From: DMER64 sp964554535 | GTDB taxonomy: Bacteria > Bacteroidota > Bacteroidia > Bacteroidales > UBA932 | Length of the DNA stretch: 64,000 bases | Assembly: GCA_964554535.1 (NCBI GenBank) | Contig: CAZKPB010000003.1 | Span: 52,562 to 116,561, forward strand | Direction: 5' to 3' | Shown here: piece by piece, positions 26,728-35,980 of the stretch | How the letters are laid out: every line of letters starts with the position of its first letter | Numbering within the stretch: position 1 is the first letter of the stretch | Notes under the pieces: generated by a model | Databases searched by the model: none | Told to the model about the DNA's origin: nothing | Seen by the model: the letters and a program-made list of their open reading frames with translations, nothing else | Made by a program: the position numbers and the translations under genes

Positions 26728-26771
26728 ATGCCCGGAACTGCAGGTCATTTGACTTTGCAGACACCGGGCAT
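26728..26771 (-). terminator. strong hairpin at the 3' end of araAB
   Basis: ATGCCCGG (26728-26735) pairs exactly with CCGGGCAT (26764-26771), and CTGCA (26738-26742) with TGCAG (26756-26760) inside it. No clear U-tract follows on the minus strand, so it may be a terminator aided by Rho or a 3'-end stabiliser. Confidence 0.5.
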
Positions 26772-26792
26772 CGGTAAAGAGAAGGTCACACC

Positions 26793-28442
26793 CTATTGGG
26801 CTTCCTGTTCGCAATAGGCTCCCAGACGCAGATACCTTTTATATAAGGCATCGTACGCGGCGGCACTGTCGGCATTGGGGTGGTATGAGAATGCAAAACC
26901 GCTGTTCATTGCTTTTTGGGCGTCTTCCACGCAATCATACAATCCGGCCGCCGTAGCCGCAAACATAGCGGCTCCCAAGGCACACGCCTGGTCCGTACGG
27001 CACACCTGAATAGGCATATTGAGCACGTCGCTGAGGATCTGCATGACAAAGGGAGACTTGAGGGCAATGCCGCCAATGCCAATGACCTTGTCAATGCGTA
27101 CGCCTTCCCTGCGGAAACGTTCCACTATGGCACGCGACCCATAGGCCGTGGCTTCCACCAGCGCCTTGAAAATATGGGGGGCACCGGTACCCAGATGGAT
27201 TCCGGAAATGGCACCCTGCAGCAGCTGATTGGCATCGGGCGTGCGGCGTCCGTTCATCCAGTCTACCGCCAGTGCCGTACTTTCTTCCATGGGTATTTGT
27301 TGGGCCGCCACCGTCAGGGCGGGAATAATCCGGTCACACCATTTGTCAATGGACTCGGCACCGGCAGAGGTACCGGCTATGGCGCGCAGCGGGAATTCCA
27401 ACACACGGCGGAACCAGGCGTACACGTCGCCGAAAGCGGACTGTCCCGCTTCCAGGCCCACCATACCGGGCAATACCGACCCATCCACCTGGCCGCAGAT
27501 GCCGCGGATGAGTTTGGAACCGATTTCCTTATACGAAGCCACCATTACGTCACAGGTAGACGTACCGATGATGCGTACCAGCGTATGTTCCGTAACTCCG
27601 GCCCCTACGGCACCCATATGGCAGTCAAAGGCTCCGCCGGCCACCGCCACATGGGTGGTAAGACCCAGACGGGCGGCCCATTGGGGAGTCAGATGGCCCA
27701 CCGGCACATCGGCAGTGGCCGTGTCTTCAAACAAACGGTCACGGTAACCGGCAAGCAACGGGTCCAGCGTGGTCAGAAAGGCTTCCGAGGGAAGTCCCCC
27801 CCATTGCGGATGCCACATGGCCTTGTGACCTTCCGCACAACGGCTGCGAACAATCTGACGGCTGTCCGTCACACCGGTAAGCAGTGCTGGCAACCATTCG
27901 CAATGTTCCACAATGGAATAGGCGGCATCACGTACGGCCGCATCCTGGCGCAACACGTGCAACGCCTTTGCCCAGAACCATTCCGAGGAATAAACACCGC
28001 CTTCATAAGCACTGTAGTCCACATTCCATTTTTGACAGAGGTCGTTGATCTGTGCGGCTTCCTGTACGGCGGTGTGGTCTTTCCACAATACAAACATAGC
28101 GTTGGGATTTTCCGCAAATTCAGGTTTCATGGCCAACGGAACACCTTGCGCGTCAGTAAATGCGGGAGTACTGCCGGTAGTGTCAAAAGCCATTCCCACC
28201 ACCTTCTCCGCCGTCCCCGCGGGACAGGCGGCCAGGGCTTCCTTCACCGAATCCACCAGCACGTCAATATAATCCTGGGGGTGCTGACGGTACTGGTTGA
28301 TGGCCGGGTTGCAATATTTCCCTTCTTTCCAGCGGGGATAATATTTTACACTGGTAGAAAGCGTATTTCCGTTTTGCGCATCCACCACCACGGCACGGGC
28401 CGAGTCCGTGCCATAGTCCAATCCTATTACATAACGTTCCAT
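26793..28442 (-). CDS. araB: L-ribulokinase
   Basis: AraB phosphorylates L-ribulose to L-ribulose-5-phosphate, the second step of arabinose catabolism in the cytoplasm. The 549-residue protein is FGGY-family sized, with the N-terminal phosphate-binding stretch YVIGLDYGTDSARAV, a central GGAFDCHMGAVGAG and a C-terminal domain with GIGGIALKSPFVMQILSDV. I start it at ATG 28442, two bases after the araA stop (TGA-TT-ATG); an in-frame TTG nine bases earlier lies within araA. It is co-transcribed with araA, while araD sits at the far side of the GH127 genes on the other strand. Confidence 0.95.
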   Translation of the reverse strand: MERYVIGLDYGTDSARAVVVDAQNGNTLSTSVKYYPRWKEGKYCNPAINQYRQHPQDYIDVLVDSVKEALAACPAGTAEKVVGMAFDTTGSTPAFTDAQGVPLAMKPEFAENPNAMFVLWKDHTAVQEAAQINDLCQKWNVDYSAYEGGVYSSEWFWAKALHVLRQDAAVRDAAYSIVEHCEWLPALLTGVTDSRQIVRSRCAEGHKAMWHPQWGGLPSEAFLTTLDPLLAGYRDRLFEDTATADVPVGHLTPQWAARLGLTTHVAVAGGAFDCHMGAVGAGVTEHTLVRIIGTSTCDVMVASYKEIGSKLIRGICGQVDGSVLPGMVGLEAGQSAFGDVYAWFRRVLEFPLRAIAGTSAGAESIDKWCDRIIPALTVAAQQIPMEESTALAVDWMNGRRTPDANQLLQGAISGIHLGTGAPHIFKALVEATAYGSRAIVERFRREGVRIDKVIGIGGIALKSPFVMQILSDVLNMPIQVCRTDQACALGAAMFAATAAGLYDCVEDAQKAMNSGFAFSYHPNADSAAAYDALYKRYLRLGAYCEQEAQ

Positions 28443-28444
28443 AA

Positions 28445-29947
28445 TCAGCAAAGGGCTTTGTTAAGCATATAATATATCTCGTTGGTTCTGAGTTCGCTCT
28501 TCAAACCGGCAATGGTGGTGTCCTTGTCAATCACCACTATTTCTATGCCCGCCATTTCCGCATAGTCTTCCAGATACTCGCGGGTAAGGTCGTAAGAAAA
28601 CGCCGTGTGGTGCGTACCGCCTGCCAAAATCCAGCCGCCGGCACCCACTTCAAAATTGGGCTGCGGTATCCACAAGGCCGAGGCCACGGGCAGTTTGGGC
28701 AATTCCTTGCTCTTGATGCAATCCACCACGTTGACAATCATACGGAAGCGGTTGCCCATATCCACAACGGTGGAGGCTACGCCGGTACCTTCTTTTGAAG
28801 TGAATACCAAACGGGCCGGGTCGTTCTTTCCGCCAATGCCCAAAGGATGTACTTCCAGACGGGGCGTGGAATTGGCAATCATGGGAGATACTTCCAGCAT
28901 ATGGGCCTGCAGGATGGCACTATGTTCCCCGTCAAAATGGATGGTATAGTCTTCCAGGAACGAGCAGCCTTTGGGCATACCCTGGCTCATAAACCATACG
29001 GTGCGGGTAAGGGCGGCCGTTTTCCAGTCTCCTTCCGCACCAAAGCCGTACCCTTCCGCCATCAGGCGCTGACAAGCCAGACCGGGAAGCTGGTCCAAAC
29101 CGGCCAGGTTGTCAAAGTGAGTGGTAAAGGCTTTGGCTCCTTTGGCTTTAAGTACTTTGCGCAAGGCAATTTCTTCGCGGGCGGCTTCCACCACTTGTTG
29201 GCGGAAAGCACCACCGGGCTGACAATCCGGGGCTACCTCATAGGCCTCATCATACTCGGCCAACAAGGCGTTAATTTCTGCGGGGGTCACCTGGTTCTGC
29301 ACGGCTACCAGTTCTGCAATGGGACAATAGTCTACGTGGTAACCCAGACGCATTTCGGCTTCCACCTTGTCACCGTCGGTAACGGCCACGTTGTTCATCT
29401 GGTCACCAAAACGAACCACCAGCATATCCTGTGCATCGGCCCAGGCGGCAGCGGCACGCATCCAAACGGCTATCTGTTTTTGGGCCTTTCCATCCTGCCA
29501 GTGGCCTACCACCACTTTGCGGTTTTTGCGCAGACGGGTTACAATATGACCGAATTCGCGGTCACCGTGGGCACTCTGGTTCAGATTCATAAAGTCCATG
29601 TCCATTGTTTTCCACGGAATCTCTTTGTTAAACTGGGTGTGGAAATGCAACAACGGTTTGTGGAATGCCTGCAAACCCTTGATCCACATCTTGGCGGGAG
29701 AGAAAGTATGCATCCAGGTAATCACGCCTATGCACTCTGCCGCGTTGTCCGCGGCACGGAAAGTGGCCGTCACTTCCTTTTCCGAGTTGACGGTCCCTTT
29801 ATAGACTACCTTTACGGGAAGTTTTCCACCTTCATTGAGTCCCTTGACCATTTCATTAGAGTGAGCGTCCACCGCAATCACCGCGTCGCCACCGTAAAGC
29901 AGCTGTGCTCCGGTGACAAACCATACTTCAAAATTTTCAAATGCCAT
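28445..29947 (-). CDS. araA: L-arabinose isomerase
   Basis: AraA converts L-arabinose to L-ribulose and is manganese dependent. The 500-residue length is standard. Recognisable parts are VWFVTGAQLLYG at the N-terminus, the conserved WMHTFSPAKMWI and HFHTQFNKEIPW near residues 79-110, the metal-site region with EDYTIHF, and the C-terminal HHTAFSYDL. It is first in the araA-araB operon. The region upstream (29948-30080) carries a weak minus-7-like TAAATTCG (29982-29989, minus strand) and several TTGACA/TGTCAA repeats that may bind an arabinose-responsive regulator. Confidence 0.97.
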   Translation of the reverse strand: MAFENFEVWFVTGAQLLYGGDAVIAVDAHSNEMVKGLNEGGKLPVKVVYKGTVNSEKEVTATFRAADNAAECIGVITWMHTFSPAKMWIKGLQAFHKPLLHFHTQFNKEIPWKTMDMDFMNLNQSAHGDREFGHIVTRLRKNRKVVVGHWQDGKAQKQIAVWMRAAAAWADAQDMLVVRFGDQMNNVAVTDGDKVEAEMRLGYHVDYCPIAELVAVQNQVTPAEINALLAEYDEAYEVAPDCQPGGAFRQQVVEAAREEIALRKVLKAKGAKAFTTHFDNLAGLDQLPGLACQRLMAEGYGFGAEGDWKTAALTRTVWFMSQGMPKGCSFLEDYTIHFDGEHSAILQAHMLEVSPMIANSTPRLEVHPLGIGGKNDPARLVFTSKEGTGVASTVVDMGNRFRMIVNVVDCIKSKELPKLPVASALWIPQPNFEVGAGGWILAGGTHHTAFSYDLTREYLEDYAEMAGIEIVVIDKDTTIAGLKSELRTNEIYYMLNKALC

Positions 29948-30010
29948 AGTATATTTAGTTTATGTTGTTATTATTCTAGTGCGAATTTACTGTTTTGACG
30001 CGGTATTCAG

Positions 30011-30077
30011 TGTCAAAATTGAGTCAATTCCATAAAATGCCTTGTCATTTTGACAAATATTTTGACAGCGTTGTCAA
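30011..30077. promoter_or_regulatory. cluster of TTGACA/TGTCAA inverted repeats upstream of araA
   Basis: TGTCAA lies at 30011-30016. TTGTCA (30042-30047) and TGACAA (30051-30056) form an inverted repeat with a 3-nt spacer. TTGACA (30062-30067) and TGTCAA (30072-30077) form a second with a 4-nt spacer. The first copy overlaps the likely minus-33 region of araA. They are candidate operators; the regulator is not in the window. Confidence 0.5.
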
Positions 30078-30231
30078 TATTTTTAACATCCTTGCATTAC
30101 ATAGTACCGTGTATTTATCTAAATACTAGTTATTTAAATAGTTTGGCACGGTATTGGATATATAATAAGACGTAGCCGCAAATGAAACGGCAACCCTAGT
30201 ATTAATAAAAAAATATAACATCTATATCATT

Positions 30232-30327
30232 ATGAAAACTTTAAATCTGACCTCCATCGCCTACTGCCTTTTCGGTATCTGTATGACCTTCACCCTGGCC
30301 TGTGTCCTGGGAAGTATGTGCATCTAA
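30232..30327 (+). CDS. possible 31-residue membrane microprotein
   Basis: A 31-codon frame from ATG 30232 to TAA 30327 encodes MKTLNLTSIAYCLFGICM followed by a hydrophobic stretch ending GSMCI. It is almost entirely one membrane-spanning helix with four cysteines. It lies in the 377-bp gap between araA and the first GH127 gene and overlaps the 3' end of the latter by 4 nt on the opposite strand. I see no exact TAnnTTTG element close upstream and no family match, so it may be chance. Confidence 0.3.
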   Translation: MKTLNLTSIAYCLFGICMTFTLACVLGSMCI

Positions 30328-32753
30328 TTTATAGGATACACTTTCCATTCCAGGATACCTCCCGATGCGTCCGGCTGGAGTTGTACCACAATTTTCAGGT
30401 CCGATGCGGTAACGGGAGTAAATGATAAAGAATTATACCTGTCTTTAAATATTGTATAGGGGCTCCGGAGATTTACTTCTCTCCAGGGCCCTTTGTTTTT
30501 GTAATACAGTTTCCAGGAAGCCGGCAACCTGAAGTCGCCGTCATAGTGTTCCAGTTCAAGCCAATACACATCAATGCCGCCAACCGTCAGGGGCTCTTCA
30601 AAATGGTAGGCCACGTTTTCCTGCGTGCCGCGGCACAGCCACCAGTAAAAATAAGGTTTGGAAATATCGGAAGAACGTTTGGGCTCCCATTGATCATTCA
30701 GTCCCGAGGCCGACTCGGCGTAAGGCCTGCGCTGCTCCCCGCGATCTATATACGCCCGTGCCCGGGAAGCCGGAGTGGCCTCCGGCGTAGGCCGGACCGC
30801 TGCGGGCTGGACGGGAATCCACACTTCCATCTGGTCGGCTCCGCGGTTGTTCCATACCGCATAAGGTATGGCGGTGAAGGGGACTTTCCGCAGGCTCCCG
30901 TTCCAACTTACCTCATAGGCCGTACCCCGCAGGACGGTCACTCCTCCCAACAGATCATCCGCTTCCTCGGCCGTGATGTCACTGTGCAAGTCTATATATT
31001 TGTTGAACACGGTGCTGTCGGACTGGTCTTTCCCCTCCAGGGCATAGACTATGGGGCCGCGCTGCAAGGCGTTGCGATACAAGTCGTCCTCGACCCGCTC
31101 GTCGGCCTGTATGCGGCGCACGTCCATAGGAAGCTCCAAAGTCACCTCGTCGGACGCGTGCCAGATGCGTGTGATACTCACATAACCGTCCCGGGACTCC
31201 GCTTGGACCTTGCTTCCGTTGACGCGCAGGGTAAAGGGACGTGCAGGGGTGTCAAATGAATACAAATCTCCGGGAATCGGTTGGTCCTGCGCCCAGCCGG
31301 GGATTCGCAACTTGAGGGTGAAGGACTTCTCGCGACACCGAGTCACCGCCAGTGTAACCGCGCCCTTCCAGGGATAGCCCGTGGTTTGGGAAAGGGCTAT
31401 TTCATTGTCTGACGTAGTGATTTCCGCAGTCCCCTGCACATAAAGGTTCACATAAATATCCCTGCCCTGCACGGCGTACACGTACTGCGGTACCGAGGCT
31501 ATGAACCGGGTCAGATTTCCGGGACAGCAGGCGCAGCCAAACCACTCCTCACGCAGGTGTTCGCCCTGGGATTCCAGCGGGTTGTCGTAAAAAAACCGGT
31601 CTCCGCTCAAAGACACTCCGGAAAGCACGCCGTTGTATAAGGCCCGCTCCAGCACATCCATATATTTTGCCTGTCCGGTGGCCAGAAACATCCGGTAATT
31701 CCAATATACATTGGCAATGGAGGCGCAACTTTCACAATAAGCGGTATGGTTGGGCAACTCGTAGTCGGGACCAAAGCCCTCTCCCTGGGCCCGGGAACCC
31801 ATTCCGCCGGTAATGTATAGTTTCTTGCCCGTCAGATTGTCCCATATACGGGACAAAGCCGTGAAGTAAGCCGTGTCCTGCGTGAGAGAGGCCACATCGG
31901 CCACCCCGGAATACAGATAACCCGCCCTTACGGCGTGGCCCAGAATCCGGTCCTGCTCCAGAATGGGTTTGTAATCCTGACTGTAGATGCCGGGAGCGCG
32001 GCCATTGGTAAGACGGCCTGTCTCTTCCACAAAATATTTGGCTTGTTCCAAATATTTGGGGTCACCGGTTACTTTGTACAATTTAGCCAGCCCCATTTCA
32101 ATGATGGGATGGCCCGAGGGGTAGGCTTTCTGTCCGGGCCCGTAGCCAAACACACGGCACACCAGGTCGGCGTTGTTGAGCGCCACTTTAAGCAGGGTAC
32201 GTTTTCCGGTAGCGCGGTAATGCGCCACGGCCGCCTCGTACAGGTGACCGCTGTTGTAAAGCTCGTGACTGTTGATTTTCTCCCAGCGCGACGAACCCCA
32301 CCAGGCAGAAAGCCGGGTACAGTTGTTGGTCACGCAGGTGGTCAGGTAGCCGTCATCTTCCTGAGCGGCGGCAATCAATGTTATAATACTGTCCAGACGT
32401 TTGTCCAGTTGGGAGTCATAACAGGCTGCCAGCGAATAGGACGCACCCTCTATCAGTTTGTAGACATCGGTATCGTCAAACGGGAAATCACCGCGCTGCT
32501 CCCCTTTTTTCAGCCCTCCGGCAACAGCAAAATTGTCAAAGCGACCGTTGATGTCACATTGGTACCACGCGGCCGGGAGGGTTACCGTACGGTTGATTTC
32601 CATCCGAAGTGCCCAGAAATCGTCGTCAAAATGCACCCTGGTGAACGGAACTTCTTTAATGGCAACAGCCTTCCTTGCAGCAGGGACCGACGTGCAAAAA
32701 GCCGTACCAAGCCAGATACCGCAACATAAACAATAAGATATGATACGTTTCAT
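30324..32753 (-). CDS. GH127 beta-L-arabinofuranosidase with C-terminal extension
   Basis: GH127 enzymes release beta-linked L-arabinofuranose, for example from plant extensins. The 809-residue protein has a signal peptide (MKRIISYCLCCGIWLGTAFC), an alpha/alpha-barrel with FPFDDTDVYKLIEGASY, and the catalytic zinc site: AYCESCASI supplies a Glu and a Cys, and WFGCACCPGN supplies the Cys cluster that includes the family's proposed nucleophile. Beta-rich domains follow. The last 130 residues exceed the other GH127 here and look like a small beta-sandwich (IDVYWLELEHYDGDFRLP), possibly carbohydrate binding. It is divergent from the second GH127 gene; start codons are 77 bp apart. Confidence 0.92.
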   Translation of the reverse strand: MKRIISYCLCCGIWLGTAFCTSVPAARKAVAIKEVPFTRVHFDDDFWALRMEINRTVTLPAAWYQCDINGRFDNFAVAGGLKKGEQRGDFPFDDTDVYKLIEGASYSLAACYDSQLDKRLDSIITLIAAAQEDDGYLTTCVTNNCTRLSAWWGSSRWEKINSHELYNSGHLYEAAVAHYRATGKRTLLKVALNNADLVCRVFGYGPGQKAYPSGHPIIEMGLAKLYKVTGDPKYLEQAKYFVEETGRLTNGRAPGIYSQDYKPILEQDRILGHAVRAGYLYSGVADVASLTQDTAYFTALSRIWDNLTGKKLYITGGMGSRAQGEGFGPDYELPNHTAYCESCASIANVYWNYRMFLATGQAKYMDVLERALYNGVLSGVSLSGDRFFYDNPLESQGEHLREEWFGCACCPGNLTRFIASVPQYVYAVQGRDIYVNLYVQGTAEITTSDNEIALSQTTGYPWKGAVTLAVTRCREKSFTLKLRIPGWAQDQPIPGDLYSFDTPARPFTLRVNGSKVQAESRDGYVSITRIWHASDEVTLELPMDVRRIQADERVEDDLYRNALQRGPIVYALEGKDQSDSTVFNKYIDLHSDITAEEADDLLGGVTVLRGTAYEVSWNGSLRKVPFTAIPYAVWNNRGADQMEVWIPVQPAAVRPTPEATPASRARAYIDRGEQRRPYAESASGLNDQWEPKRSSDISKPYFYWWLCRGTQENVAYHFEEPLTVGGIDVYWLELEHYDGDFRLPASWKLYYKNKGPWREVNLRSPYTIFKDRYNSLSFTPVTASDLKIVVQLQPDASGGILEWKVYPIN

Positions 32754-32760
32754 TAATAGT

Positions 32761-32777
32761 TTGACATCAAATTGACA
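32761..32777. promoter_or_regulatory. paired TTGACA elements between the divergent GH127 genes
   Basis: TTGACA occurs at 32761-32766 and again at 32772-32777. TTTGA and TCAAA around the first copy form a short palindrome. The same hexamer appears upstream of araA, which suggests shared control of arabinose release and catabolism. Confidence 0.45.
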
Positions 32778-32798
32778 TTAGCGAATTTACGAATTTCT

Positions 32799-32806
32799 TA
32801 TCTTTG
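32799..32806 (+). promoter_or_regulatory. minus-7 element TATCTTTG of the second GH127 gene
   Basis: TATCTTTG matches TAnnTTTG and lies 23 nt before ATG 32830. The nearby TTGACA repeats cover its expected minus-33 region. Confidence 0.6.
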
Positions 32807-32829
32807 GACAAAATACTAAAACCGATACA

Positions 32830-34761
32830 ATGAAACTTCTTGCCGTATTGCTGCTTGCTCTTGCCGTGCACGGATATCCCATAGAACCGGTTCCCTTTAC
32901 CCGGGTAAAAGTCACCGACAGTTTCTGGGGACAGCGTCTGAAAGCCAGTCGCGAGGTCACCATTCCCCTGGCCTTCAGCAAATGTGAAGAAACCGGCCGC
33001 TACACCAACTTTGTACGCGCCGCCCACCCTTCCGACACCAATAAGGTCACCGGCTTCTCCTTTGACGACACCGACGTCTACAAAACCATTGAAGGAGCCA
33101 GCTACCTGCTGCAGACCTACCCCGACAAAAAACTGGAAGCCTATATTGACAGCGTCATAGTGCTCATGGCGGCCGCTCAGGAAAGCGATGGATACCTCTA
33201 CACCGCCCGTACACAGAACCCCGCCCATCCTCACCAGTGGGCCGGCACCAGCCGCTGGGAAAAAGTAGAGGAACTCAGCCACGAATTCTACAATCTGGGG
33301 CATATGGTGGAAGGCGCCATTGCCCATTACCAGGCCACCGGCAAACGCAATTTTCTGGACATAGCCGTCAAATACGCCGATTGCGTATGCCGTGAAATAG
33401 GCCCCAACACCGGACAGACCGTAGCCGTACCCGGACATCAGATTGCCGAGATGGCCCTTGCCAAACTCTACCTGGTCACCGGAGATCGCAAGTACCTGGA
33501 CCAGGCCAAATTCTTCCTGGACAAGCGGGGGTACACCACCCGCAGGGACGCTTACAGCCAGGCCCACCTTCCGGTGGTGGAACAAAACAGTGCCGTAGGC
33601 CATGCCGTACGTGCCGCCTATATGTATGCCGGAATGGCCGACGTGGCCGCCCTGACGGGCGACACGGCCTACGTCCGTGCCATTGACCGCATCTGGGACA
33701 ACATTGTGTCCAAAAAATACTACCTCACCGGAGGCATTGGAGCTACTCACGACGGAGAGGCATTCGGCGAGGACTACCAGCTCCCCAACCTGAGCGCCTA
33801 TTGTGAAACCTGCGCAGCCATTGGCAACGTATACGTAAACTACCGCTTGTTTCTGCTGCACGGGGAATCCAAATACTACGACGTGCTGGAACGGACCCTC
33901 TACAACGGACTACTTTCCGGCGTATCTCTGGACGGAGACGCTTTCTTCTACCCCAACCCGCTGGAATCCGACGGCAGCCACCAGCGCCAGAGCTGGTTCG
34001 GCTGCGCCTGCTGCCCTTCCAATATCTGCCGCTTCATTCCCTCCTTGCCCGGCTATGTGTACGCGGTCAAGGACCGTGACATCTACGTGAATCTCTTTAT
34101 GTCCAATACCTTGGAGACGGAAGTTGACGGCAAGGAGTTGCAGTTGAGCCAGCAGACACGCTACCCTTGGGACGGCGACATCTGCCTGACAATGGACAAA
34201 GCCCCCAAAAAGGCCTTTACCCTTAAAATCCGCATTCCGGGCTGGGTACAGGGACAACCCGTGCCTTCCGACCTGTACGCCTACACGGACGGAAAACAGT
34301 TGGGATATACCATCTCAGTAAATGGGGAGACACTCTCCGGAACGCTGGACAAAGGCTATTTCTGTATAGAACGCGCCTGGAAAAAGCACGACGTGGTACG
34401 CGTGCATTTTGACATGGAACCCCGTACGGTAAAAGCGCACGAAAACGTCACGGACGACAGAGGCCTGTTGGCCGTGGAACGCGGCCCGCTGGTATATTGT
34501 GCCGAGTGGCCCGACAATCCGGGTGTGGACTTGAAGCACATCCTGCTCAACCGCACCCCGCAAGCCACCGCCACGTATGAGGAAAATCTGCTGTACGGAC
34601 TGACCCGTCTCCAAATGCCCGCCCAAAGCCTGTCCTACGGGGCCGACGGACGCCTGCAAACCAAAGACATCACCCTGCAACTGATTCCTTACTACGCCTG
34701 GGCACACCGCGGAAAAGGAGTTATGAGTGTCTGGCTGCCGTATTCCCGGATGAATCTGTAA
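32830..34761 (+). CDS. GH127 beta-L-arabinofuranosidase
   Basis: This 643-residue enzyme has a short signal peptide (MKLLAVLLLALAVHGYP) and a full GH127 barrel: FSFDDTDVYKTIEGASYLL, the zinc/catalytic motifs AYCETCAAI and WFGCACCPSN, and a C-terminal beta domain ending PYYAWAHRGKGVMSVWLPY. It is closer to the usual GH127 length than its divergent neighbour and lacks the extra C-terminal region. Predicted to act in the periplasm on arabinofuranosides, feeding arabinose to the symporter and AraA/B/D. It is likely the first gene of a plus-strand group with galM, the symporter and araD, although galM has its own promoter-like element. Confidence 0.94.
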   Translation: MKLLAVLLLALAVHGYPIEPVPFTRVKVTDSFWGQRLKASREVTIPLAFSKCEETGRYTNFVRAAHPSDTNKVTGFSFDDTDVYKTIEGASYLLQTYPDKKLEAYIDSVIVLMAAAQESDGYLYTARTQNPAHPHQWAGTSRWEKVEELSHEFYNLGHMVEGAIAHYQATGKRNFLDIAVKYADCVCREIGPNTGQTVAVPGHQIAEMALAKLYLVTGDRKYLDQAKFFLDKRGYTTRRDAYSQAHLPVVEQNSAVGHAVRAAYMYAGMADVAALTGDTAYVRAIDRIWDNIVSKKYYLTGGIGATHDGEAFGEDYQLPNLSAYCETCAAIGNVYVNYRLFLLHGESKYYDVLERTLYNGLLSGVSLDGDAFFYPNPLESDGSHQRQSWFGCACCPSNICRFIPSLPGYVYAVKDRDIYVNLFMSNTLETEVDGKELQLSQQTRYPWDGDICLTMDKAPKKAFTLKIRIPGWVQGQPVPSDLYAYTDGKQLGYTISVNGETLSGTLDKGYFCIERAWKKHDVVRVHFDMEPRTVKAHENVTDDRGLLAVERGPLVYCAEWPDNPGVDLKHILLNRTPQATATYEENLLYGLTRLQMPAQSLSYGADGRLQTKDITLQLIPYYAWAHRGKGVMSVWLPYSRMNL

Positions 34762-34781
34762 TACTTGGTCTTTTTTTTCCG

Positions 34782-34789
34782 TAAATTTG
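34782..34789 (+). promoter_or_regulatory. minus-7 element TAAATTTG upstream of galM
   Basis: TAAATTTG fits TAnnTTTG and is 46 nt upstream of the galM-like ATG, leaving an A-rich leader. It would allow galM, the symporter and araD to be transcribed apart from the GH127 gene. Confidence 0.5.
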
Positions 34790-34835
34790 CATGCGCTTAA
34801 CGTAAAATCTACAATAACAACTAACTTTAATATCA

Positions 34836-35972
34836 ATGAAAAAACATCTCTTATCTGTTGCCTTTCTGGGGCTTCTGCTGGCCGTGGCCGGCTGCGGTTC
34901 CCCCGTACAAAACAATAAATCCGGGTTGGACCGCGCGGCCTTTCAGGACAGCGTGGAAGGACAAGCCACGGATTTGTACACCCTTACCAATAAAAACGGA
35001 ATGGAAGTGTGTATCACCAACTTGGGAGGACGCATAGTATCCATTATGGTACCCGACAACCAGGGCACCTTCCGTGATGTGGTGCTGGGGTTTGACAACC
35101 TGTCGGATTACGTGAACGTTCCCTCGGACTTTGGTGCCGCCATTGGCCGTTACGCCAACCGTATTGCCCAGGGACAATTTACTCTTGACGGTCAATTGTA
35201 TGACCTGCCCAAAAACAACTTCGGACACTGCCTGCACGGCGGTCCCCAAGGATGGCAGTATAAGGTATTCCGTATGGTATCGGTAACCGGAAACAGCCTG
35301 GTACTTGAAGTGGAATCTCCGGACGGCGACCAGAATTTCCCCGGAAATATAAAGGCTACGGTAACCTACACCCTTACCGACGACAACGCCATTGCCATTC
35401 AATACTCGGCCACAACCGACCGTCCCACCATCATCAATATGACCAACCACTCATACTTCAATCTGTCCGGTGACCCCAACAACAAGATATTGGACAACCT
35501 GTTGTGGATCAACGCAGACCAGTTTACCCCTGTGGACAGTACCTTTATGACCACCGGAGAGATCCTCCCCGTGGCCGGCACTCCAATGGACTTTACCAAG
35601 GAAAAAACCGTGGGTGCTGAAATTGAGAACTTTGATTTTGAACAGCTTAAAAACGGCAACGGGTACGACCACAACTGGGTACTCAATACCCAGCGCAACC
35701 TGCAACAGGCAGCCGCCCGCCTCACCAGCCCCTCAACCGGCATCACGCTGGAAGTCTATACAGACGAACCGGGCATTCAGGTATATACCGGAAACTTCCT
35801 GGACGGCACCGTCACCGGTAAGAAAGGCATTGTCTATACGCAACGTGCCGCCATCTGCCTGGAAACCCAACATTATCCCGACTCCCCCAACAAGCCACAA
35901 TGGCCCTCGGTAGTACTCAATCCGGGCGAGACCTACAACAGTAACTGCATTTTTAAATTTTCAACCAAATAA
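34836..35972 (+). CDS. aldose 1-epimerase (mutarotase), lipoprotein
   Basis: The 378-residue protein has a lipoprotein signal (MKKHLLSVAFLGLLLAVAGC) and a galactose-mutarotase-like beta-sandwich. Recognised elements are GAAIGRYANRIAQGQF, HCLHGG with the catalytic His, NMTNHSYFNLSG with the second His, and YTDEPGIQVYTGNFLDG. It interconverts anomers of hexoses or pentoses such as L-arabinose. Being membrane-anchored outside the cytoplasm, it probably prepares sugar for the adjacent symporter. The symporter gene starts 8 nt downstream. Confidence 0.93.
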   Translation: MKKHLLSVAFLGLLLAVAGCGSPVQNNKSGLDRAAFQDSVEGQATDLYTLTNKNGMEVCITNLGGRIVSIMVPDNQGTFRDVVLGFDNLSDYVNVPSDFGAAIGRYANRIAQGQFTLDGQLYDLPKNNFGHCLHGGPQGWQYKVFRMVSVTGNSLVLEVESPDGDQNFPGNIKATVTYTLTDDNAIAIQYSATTDRPTIINMTNHSYFNLSGDPNNKILDNLLWINADQFTPVDSTFMTTGEILPVAGTPMDFTKEKTVGAEIENFDFEQLKNGNGYDHNWVLNTQRNLQQAAARLTSPSTGITLEVYTDEPGIQVYTGNFLDGTVTGKKGIVYTQRAAICLETQHYPDSPNKPQWPSVVLNPGETYNSNCIFKFSTK

Positions 35973-35980
35973 ATTAACTT

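Noticed and set aside
26916..28472. 518-codon frame opposite araB
   Set aside because: araB is fully recognisable on the minus strand; the antisense product is His/Gly/Arg rich and matches nothing I know.
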